NCBI RefSeq assembly: GCF_047675955.1
Contig: NC_132914.1
Location: 129,372,163-129,436,162, forward strand
Length of the DNA stretch: 64,000 bases
From: Chlorocebus sabaeus
Lineage: Eukaryota > Chordata > Mammalia > Primates > Cercopithecidae
Reading direction: 5' to 3'
In this document: piece after piece, positions 56,324 through 64,000 of the stretch
How positions within the stretch are numbered: the first letter of the stretch is position 1
Layout: each line of letters opens with the position of its first letter
Translations under genes and position numbers: made by a program
Notes under the pieces: generated by a model
The model's input: the letters and a program-made list of their open reading frames with translations, nothing else
Databases searched by the model: none
What the model was told of the DNA's origin: nothing

Positions 56324-57975
56324 TGTGGTCAGCTGAGCCCTGGCGTCGGCTTTGCTGCTGAGAACAGGACCTCTGGCTTCCTGCAGCCCCCAAAGCCGGA
56401 CAGAGAGACAGAGGTGTGAGCACTGCCCAGGAGGCCGCTTTGGTTTCTGTGGGGACATCAGGACTCACCCACCAGACACCCCAGGAAGGCCACGCTCTGA
56501 GGTTAGAAAGGGGAAAAGTCAGATCTCACTGAACTGTGCCCATGAAGGGAGAAATGATCCCAGTTTTGAACGACAGGCCCCAGGGGCCTCGGGATGTCAG
56601 TGTGCCTCGTGTTGCCCCCGTGGTGGCCGTCCTGGCTGTCCCAGCCTATGTCGGGCTTGAGTGGGGTGGCAGGTTCCTAGATGAGGAGGAACCGCACTGA
56701 GACGCCTCCTCTGCATCTGAACCCGCTGGTCACTCTGATTGGTGGGTTTGTTTTTTGGAGCCGCCCATCATGAGCCACACTCTGCTAAGCTTTGGTCTCG
56801 ACGCCGAATCAGATGGGGCTCCGGTGGTCTCGGGAGGGGAGGATGCGGTTTTATGAGAGGGGAAGGGGCTCGCAGGGGCCGAGGGTGGACTGCTGGACTC
56901 TCCGACCCCGGGCCCTGGCGATGCTCCTCTGTGTCCACGCATTGGTGGGACTGTGACTGGGCGGCACCTCCCCTCCCAGGATGGGTCTGTGTCCCTAGGC
57001 CCTGGGTCTCGGTGGCCTTTGATTTGCTGTGGCCGGTAGAATGTGCTGGAAGGGGTGTGCGGCCTTAAGACGCCTCTCTGCTGGGCCGTGGCTCTCCTGA
57101 AACACTGCCCTGCACCTACTGCGGAAGGAACGGGCCTGACCTACAGGAAGGTGAGGGTGGGTGCGGAATTTCTCCACAGGAGCCCTGGAACCTGAGGACG
57201 TGCCCCGTGTGGCACAGTTTAACTCCAAGCAGGGGTCATCGGGGTGGCCTTGCCTACTCACTAGCCCTTCAGAGCCAGGAGAATTGGCCATGCTGTTTCT
57301 GGTTGGAAGACGCGAAGGGCTCTTGAGGGGAAGATGCCGGAAGCCTTCAGGAGCCGAGAGGGGTCCCAGCTGACAACCCGCAAGGAGGCCGGGAGCTCAG
57401 CCCTGCCACTGCAGGCCCCCCATGAGCATGCAGGTGGGTTCTTCCCCAGAGCCTGCAGAACAGCACCTGCCCTGCCGGCACCTGGACTCCAGCCTGTGAG
57501 CCCTGACTGGCACATCCACCCACACCATGGCTGACTCCTGGCCATGGAAGCTGCGAGGGGATGAACTGGCTTTGCTCTGAGCCACTAGGTACGGGGCTCA
57601 TCAGAAACAGAAAACTAAGTCAGGAGGCCGTGTGGAGGACAGCCCAGGCCACAGCGATGGCCAGACCTACCTGCCAGCTGCAAGGAGCCGTCTGCTGCCC
57701 AGCCTGGCCAGCCCTGCTGTGATCACAGTGACCCCATGAGCCAGCCCAGGGAGCCCCCATGGACCCAGAGAATTGTGAGGACCAGGAGCCTAGTGCTGCT
57801 TTAACCTGCTGCATTTCGGGTGGTTTATTTCATGTGTTGTGTGTGGACCCATCGTGGCACGTGGGATTCTGCCCAGCAACTGCTCTGTGTTCTGAGACAC
57901 TAAAGGCCAGTGCCACGTTAGGCTGGAGGTGGGGGGCAGGGATGGGGGAGATGAGGATGAAGGGGGGATGAGAAA
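56324..57975. other. Intergenic DNA, no gene seen
   Basis: GC-rich unique sequence. No supported gene or named element. Confidence 0.5.
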
Positions 57976-58048
57976 TTGGGGGAGAGAGAGGAGGAGGAGG
58001 AGGAGGAGGAGGACGGGGGGAGGGGGGGAGGGGGGAGGGGAGGAGGGT
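57976..58048. repeat. (GGA)n and poly-G rich tract
   Basis: GAGGAGGAGGAGGAGG followed by GGGGGGAGGGGGGGAGGGGG. At least four G runs of five or more lie within 35 bp on the plus strand, which suits G-quadruplex formation. Confidence 0.92.
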
Positions 58049-61000
58049 GGTGCTGCTCACTGGGCAGCCAGGCTCCGTGCACAGAGAAGCTTCCCTCAGT
58101 GACTAAGCCAGGCCAGGAGAGGCTGGTTCTGGGGAATGAGCCGTCTGCTCTGGCCTCTTCCCATCCCGGCTCCATCACCTCCCCAGCTCTGTCCTGATTT
58201 CACACAAACCCATCATTCCATTTTATTCCAGAGATGAAATCAATTCTTCAGCTCACCCTGTCCCCATCTAGAGCACGGCCTGAGGGCACGGGTGGGGTCC
58301 CTCCCTGCCCAGCGTGGGGGCACCTGGAGCTGTGCTTCTCTCAAGGCCTCCCTGCCTGGTGAGGGTCTGTGCCCCTGGGGTCTGTCTCCCGGCATTTTTC
58401 ATATTCCATGGGATTCCATCATCCTGACTGTGAAGGGCACACGGACCCGGGTCCTGGCCCATTTGACCAGCTCAGCTCACGCCTGGGCTGTCTGTTCGCC
58501 CGTGTCTGTCCATCCGTCCGTCCATCTGTCCGTCTGCTGGCCACGACTCTTCCACCCTCGGGGACGTGTTTTTCCCCCTCTGCTGAGCCTGCATGAAGAT
58601 GTGTGTGCTCCGCCGACGTCTGCAGTGTAGACACAGCTCCCTTGGGGTGTGTGCAGTGTGGACGCTCTTCTGTGCCTGGTGTTATGATGTGTCAGGTGTA
58701 GTGCAGTTCTCTGGCTTGTTTGTGGTGTGTGCAGTGTAGACGCTGCCCCAGTGGGGCTCGGAGGGAACTGCCTGGCATAGTGTGAGGGGCGAGGTGTGGT
58801 GAGGGCGGGGCCATTCCTGCAGAGTCAAGCAGAGGTCGGCAGTGGGGGCTGCTTTGCGGAGGGAGTCGGGGCTGGGCCCGTCCTTCCGTGGCCAGCCTCC
58901 CGGGGCCACTTCCACGGGTTGTGATGATTGATTGTTCCAGCAGCGTCTCTACCGCCCTCCGCACCAATCGCCTCTCCCTCCCCAGCGCCTCTCCCTCCCC
59001 AGCGCCTCTCCTGGCTGCAGGCAGCGCTTGTCTGCACAGCACAGTGGAAGCCGGTGTACACCGGTAACCTGCCCGTGTGCACGTGTACCCTTGAACTTAA
59101 AGTATAACCAACAACAACGAAAAACAAAACACCTTTTACTTTGACGCACTGTTAGATTCCCAGGACGCTGCAAAGAAAATGCAGACAGAACCTGTGCCCT
59201 CTGCTCAGCTCACACCGTCCCAGGCAGCCTCGGCTCTGGCCCCGCTGGGCGTGGGTGACCGGCTGTGCGGGTTCCGAGGGCACCGTGTGCGCTTGCCCGG
59301 GCCGGCTCCCTGCGTCCTGGTCCCTCAGGCTCTCTCCTGCCTGCTGCTCCTCTCCGCCAAGTGCCGTTTCAGGCACAGGCCCCGCCGAGGCTGCCGCTCA
59401 CTCGAGGGGCATCTGCGCTGCTGCAGCTCTGGACTATTGTGAATAACGCCGCTGTGAGTATTTTACTGTAAGTCTTTGGGGACGTGTCTTCATGCCCCTT
59501 GGGCGAATCCAGGTGTGGGACTGCCGGGCCGGGGAGCTGTGAGCTTTCTAGAGAGGTGGTGGCCCATGGTGGCTCCAAGTGCCTGTAGCCTCTCACGCTC
59601 CCGCCAGCGGTGGGTGAGGGGTGCCCGAGGCTCACCCGTGTGCCAGTGGGTGCGTTAGCCAGTCCGGCCGCCATGGCTTTCCTCTGCAGCCCGCGGTGCC
59701 TGCTGATGTTGCGCCTTTTCTGTGTGCTTGTTGGCCACGCACATGTCGAGGGGCCGTTCTGACGATGGACTTTGGGGGGCGCGACACGCGTGTCCAGTGT
59801 GGCAGGTCGGCCTTTCTCTTTTCCCCACAGACCTCAGTGCAGCTCTGCTCCTCAAAGGACCCGGGGAAGTTTCTGGGCCTATTTGGGCAATAGGAGAAGG
59901 TCATGGGCTGTCTCCAAAATTCGTGTCCACCCAGAATCCTCGAATGAGACCTATTTAAAGAGAAGGGCTTAGCCAGTGGAACATTAAGATGAGGGGCCCT
60001 GAATCCGAGGCTGGTGTCCCTGTTGGGTGACGTGAGGATGCGGCGTGGAAGAGACACATGGGGGTGGGGCGGGGAACAGGCCACCGGCAGCAGAGAGGGG
60101 TCAGGCCCAGCGAGCGAGGAGGCGGGAGGAGCCCTGGAGCCCTCAGAGGGAGCCGGGCCAGTACCTGGGCCTTGGACTCTGTTCCTGGGACTGTGAGGGA
60201 ATCAGTTCTGCTGTCTGAAGCGGCCTGCTCTGGTCCTGTGTTACGGCAGCACTGGGCACAAAGATGGGAGGACCTTGTGACTGGAACTGGGGCAGTCACA
60301 GGCCCAGCAGGCTGGTGAGCCAGTGCCTGGCAGGTGGGGAGGACGTGGCGTGAGATGCGGCCTGCGACCAGCCAGTGAGCTCCAGCACGGGGCCTGGTTG
60401 CCGGACAGCAGTGAACGGTGAGCGGTGATTCCTCTAGAAGCCCTCCTTGTGTCTCGGGGCGGGAAGCCGGGCACCGCTCGGGAACGGGCCGCTGCTGTGA
60501 GGGAGAGCGTCATGAATGTTAATAAACAAAAGAGCCAATTATCCTTCACTGCAGACACGTTTCTTTGCAGAAAATTTAGGAAATACCAGAAGCAAATAAA
60601 AATCAAAACCACCCAAGAACGTAACGGCTATGATGTGCTTTCTTCCTAATCCTGAAAGCAAAGCTTTGGAGCCCGTATTATTTCTTCCTTGTTTGAATTA
60701 AACACAGTTCAGAAGGAGAAAGTAATTTCCCCAAAGCTGCCCAGCGAGGAGAGGGTGCCCAGGTGTGTCTGCTGCTGCCCCTCTCTGCAGACCCCAGAGC
60801 TGTCCCTGCAGCCCCCTCAGAGGGGCCCCCACCCTGGAGTCTGCCCTTCACCTTCCCCTTGCTTCGACCAGAGCTAAACTTGCCTGTGATGAAGATGGGG
60901 TGCTTGGGAGACCCCCACGTTCTGTGTGGTTGGGCCCCTGGTCAACACCAGCCTGGCCTGCACCCCTGCTGGGGCCCTTCAAGGCTGCCCCGCCCTGGGG

Positions 61001-61183
61001 ACAGACCCCCCTGCACGCTGCTTCCTGTGGGACCTACTCTTGAAGTCGGTCTGAGCCATAAATGAGACTCATCAGGTGATGGTCATTTTTATTAGAGGCA
61101 AAATTAAATTCGGGCACCCATGATCTCTATCAAGAGCAAAGAAAGGAGAAGAGTGACGTGTGTGTTCACTGCTTCCACCAGGA
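58049..61183. other. Intergenic DNA, no gene seen
   Basis: No supported gene. 58975-59010 has an 18-bp duplication (CCTCCCCAGCGCCTCTCC). 59405-59640 resembles a decayed L1M piece. 60505-60740 is an AT-rich island of unknown nature. Confidence 0.5.
59050..59130 (+). mobile_element. L1 3' end fragment
   Basis: 'ggtaacctgcccgtgtgcac' and 'acccttgaacttaaagtata' followed by an A-rich tail are the 3' terminus of a primate L1. Confidence 0.75.
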
Positions 61184-61533
61184 GTGCCTGCTCCCATAAT
61201 GGCCGCTCCAAGCCCCGGTCATCGGGCTGGGGGAGTGCCTGCTCCCGTAACGGCCGCTCCAAGCCCCGGTCATCAGGCTGGGGGAGTGCCTGCTCCCGTA
61301 ACGGCCGCTCCGAGCCCCGGTCATCGGGCTGGGGGAGTGCCTGCTCCCGTAACGGCCGCTCCGAGCCCCGGTCATCGGGCTGGGGGAGTGCCTGCTCCCG
61401 TAACGGCCGCTCCGAGCCCCGGTCATCGGGCTGGGGGAGTGCCTGCTCCCGTAACGGCCGCTCCGAGCCCCGGTCATCAGGCTGGGGGAGTGCCTGCTCC
61501 CGTAACGGCCGCTCCGAGCCCTGCTTGTCAGGT
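61184..61533. repeat. 51-bp CpG-rich minisatellite, about 7 copies
   Basis: GGCCGCTCC recurs every 51 bp (61201, 61252 and so on). The unit also has CCCGTAACGG and CCCCGGTCATCGGGCTGG, with six CpGs per typical unit. The first copy is the most diverged. 51 is a multiple of three, so plus and minus frames (61120-61641, 61104-61538) stay open without being genes. Confidence 0.96.
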
Positions 61534-61789
61534 GCCAATGAACCGTGTCAAACAGACGACATGGATTTTTCTGAATCTGCTGCAGAGCCAGATTTTAATT
61601 GGATCCATGTGAGAAGCAGGCCTGCTATTAAGTTTTATTAAATTCTATTTGCTCGTATCCTTGCCATTTAAAACATGACTGTTTAAAAAGAAAACAAATA
61701 CTGGGCAGCCAGGCAGGGTGGAAGGTCACAGGTTTGGGGTCACATGGATCTGGGTGGGACCCCCGGGTTTGCCTGTGTGACGGTGTGTC

Positions 61790-61890
61790 TTGTGCAGAGT
61801 CGTTTTATTCCTCCGAGCCTCTGTTTCTCCTTAATGGGCACAGGAGTGCTCAGTACTACCTAAGGTATTTGAAGAATTAAATGGGATTAA
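61790..61890 (-). mobile_element. MIR SINE fragment
   Basis: 'ccgagcctctgtttctcctt' and 'gaagaattaaatgggatt' fit an antisense MIR core. Confidence 0.6.
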
Positions 61891-61911
61891 AATTTCACCC
61901 TTATTTAAACA

Positions 61912-61996
61912 TCTTCCTCCCTCCCTCGTCCTCCTCCGTCCTTCCTCATCCCTCCTCCTCCTCCTCCTCCTCCTCCTCCTCCTCCTCCTCCTCTTA
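61912..61996. repeat. (TCC)n microsatellite
   Basis: Impure CCTCC/CTTCC on the left, then about 14 uninterrupted CTC/TCC triplets. Confidence 0.95.
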
Positions 61997-62092
61997 GGAG
62001 AAGAGAATGGTTGCCGCAGTTTTTCTGAAGATCTGGGACAAGGAGCTGGCATTTCTGTAGACCTTGCTCTGAAAGGGTTCTCTTGTGCGTCC

Positions 62093-62210
62093 TGTCGGTC
62101 GCATCCATCGGACTGGGGAGATGCCCTGCATCTCGGTCGCGTCCGTCGGACTGGGGAGGTGCCCTGCGTCTCGGTCGCGTCCGTCGGACTGGGGAGATGC
62201 TGTACATCTG
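62093..62210. repeat. 38-bp minisatellite, three copies
   Basis: CGGACTGGGGAGATGCCCTG units with GACTGG at 62111, 62149 and 62187, exactly 38 bp apart. CpG-rich (CGGTCGCGTCCGTCGG). Confidence 0.95.
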
Positions 62211-64000
62211 GGGGTCTTGGGAGAGTGAGTTGGGGGTGTGCTGGCCAGTGTCTGACACCAACTCTCGGAAGTGCAGCCGTGGCGTGTCGTGTCGCCAGCT
62301 GTGGTGTCTGTCTGTCCACCACAGACCGTTTCAGGTGACCAGCCCGCTATCTCTGAGCTTGGAGTTGCCTGCTGCAGGCCCCCCGCTGACCGCCAGAGCC
62401 CCAGCTCCCAGGCCCTCCAGCCCATGGGTGTGGGTAGGGGTTTCGGCAGTTGTGAGCCTGGGCCGACTCATCGTCCCCTGGTCAAAGCCTCGGTTCTTCC
62501 CTCACTTGGGCAATCGGTCCTCCATATTAAATCCCCTTTGTTTGACTGGTTGGATCCCACCTGATACAATTGGGGTGACCCCAACCAAGGACCCATGGTT
62601 ACGAAACAGGACAGAGAAGTCCATGAGGAGGAGTGATTGTGCCTTACAGGAAGGGACGTGTCCACACATGTCAAAGGGTTTCGGGGATCACAGTGGCTTT
62701 GGCACAGCCCATGGATGGCACAGCCCATGGACAGCACAGCCCACGGACGGCACTGACGTTTTCCTGAGCCCAGGGACTGTGCCGGGGTCAGGGCAAGTGC
62801 GTGTCTCCGTCCGTTTGGCATTTTGCTATGTATATAAAGGAACATCTGAGATGGGGTAATTCATGAAGAAAAGGGGTGTAATTGGCCCACAGGCCTGCAG
62901 GAAGCCTGGCACTAGCATCTGCTTCTGGGAAGGCCTCAGGGAGCTTCTACTCGGAGCAGAGGGGACGTGGTGAGGGAGGGAGCAGGGAGGGTAGTGCCAG
63001 GACCCTTCTAACAACCAGCACCCTCGGGAACTACTAGAGTGGACGTCAGTTACCATGAGGATGCGCCGGACTGTTCATGAGGGATCCACCCAGACACCTC
63101 CCAGCAGGCACCACCTCCATGTTGGTCAAATTTCAACCTGAAATTTGGAGGGGACAAGCATCCGATCTACATCAGCATGTCACTGTGACTTAAACAGGTA
63201 TGGCTGGTCCCCATGTGGGGCACCCTGTGAGGCAGGCGTGAGTCTAGGCCAGCAAGGATGTCCTGGTGGCCACGGCCGAGTGTTGGCCACACAGCTGCGC
63301 AGGGACCGTCTTCAACAGTGACACCATGTGGCAGCAGGTGCAGCGGCAGCAGCAGACGTTGGGGCGTCTCCAGCTCTGGCCCACCCGTGGGAGGGTGGGG
63401 AGCTCTTTGGATTAAATGATCTTTCGGATCCATGGGCACTTTCTCCGGAACAGGGGCAGGTCTTGAGAGGCGTGTGACCACTTAAGCAGGTAAGAACAGA
63501 GGGGAATAGTCAGGGAAATAAGGACGCTTGGGGGTGTCTTTGGTGAAGCAGTGTTCACCACATCGAGGTCGCGCCTATGAAGAGTCTCCTGTCCGGACAG
63601 CGTAGACAGTGCCTCACCTCTGCTGCCCTGCAGGGACCGGCCTTCCCAGGTGCTCCCCTCAGGACTCCTCCTGGTGCCAGGGAAGAGGGGCTGGGCCAGG
63701 TGAGGTGGGGCCGCCTTAGGCTTCCCCCAGCAGGAGGGATGAACGCTTACTTCCCTGGAGGGCGGGAGCTCTACTGAGGATTCGAGAGTAATTTTCCAGG
63801 CGTCAGGTTTTACGTGGGATCCTGTGTGGGCTACGAACAAGCCAGTTTTGACTTGCCTGTCAATTTGCCTAATGAATTGGAGTGTGAGCGAGCCAAGTTT
63901 GCACCTGCCATCCTCTTGGTCTAAACTACAGGCACTGCACGTTGCAAGCTAAGGGACTCTGCACATCCTGACTTCGCCTGGGAAGCTTCTGGAGTCCCGT
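62211..64000. other. Intergenic DNA to window end, no gene seen
   Basis: No supported exon. A 16-bp triplication (ATGGCACAGCCCATGG) lies at 62700-62755. 62835-63185 looks like an old interspersed repeat ('taattcatgaagaaaagggg', 'caacctgaaatttggagggg') that I cannot name. I looked for GALNT9 3' exons on the minus strand, expected near here from human order, and recognised none. Confidence 0.5.

Noticed and set aside
61184..61533. Regular repeat resembling a CRISPR array
   Set aside because: Units are contiguous with no unique spacers, in a vertebrate context.
62211..64000. Possible GALNT9 terminal exons on the minus strand
   Set aside because: Expected from human gene order, but no ricin-type lectin or GalNAc-transferase motif could be read in any minus frame.

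Overview
The window looks like primate nuclear DNA, most likely from an Old World monkey. It has split genes with GT-AG introns, many Alu, L1 and MIR copies, and a young AluY at 3806-4134 whose diagnostic bases (GTGGCCGGATCTCAG; CACCTCGCCCGGCTAG) fit the cercopithecoid AluYR type rather than human AluY. The gene order matches human 12q24.33, near the 12q telomere; that synteny is recalled, not computed.

Layout. 1-7355: LTR, L1 and Alu remnants, two minisatellites, and probably the long 3' UTR of DDX51. 7356-12372 (minus): DDX51, a DEAD-box RNA helicase; 15 coding exons join to an open frame of 652 codons. 12373-12563: a 191-bp CpG-rich bidirectional promoter with three CRE-type sites. 12564-18774 (plus): NOC4L; 15 coding exons join to 516 codons, with a poly(A) signal at 18791. 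18800-64000: no gene that I can support. This part is GC-rich, minisatellite-rich intergenic DNA. It holds tandem arrays with periods of 15, 22, 33, 34, 35, 38, about 47, 51, 66 and 78 bp, several CATC and CA tracts, a solo HERV-K-type LTR, an antisense L1 with an Alu inside it, and a few AT-rich islands that look like possible conserved non-coding DNA.

How the genes work together. DDX51 acts in 60S subunit maturation (28S rRNA 3' end, U8 snoRNA release) and NOC4L in 40S subunit biogenesis (Noc4-Nop14). The head-to-head pair with a shared short promoter therefore couples one factor from each ribosomal subunit pathway.

Nearly all long open frames outside these two genes lie in tandem arrays whose period is a multiple of three, or in low-complexity DNA. 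I do not treat them as genes. I saw no undescribed protein system. The most unusual items are the CRE-centred palindrome in the shared promoter, a decayed partial duplicate of NOC4L exon 3, and the density of minisatellites.
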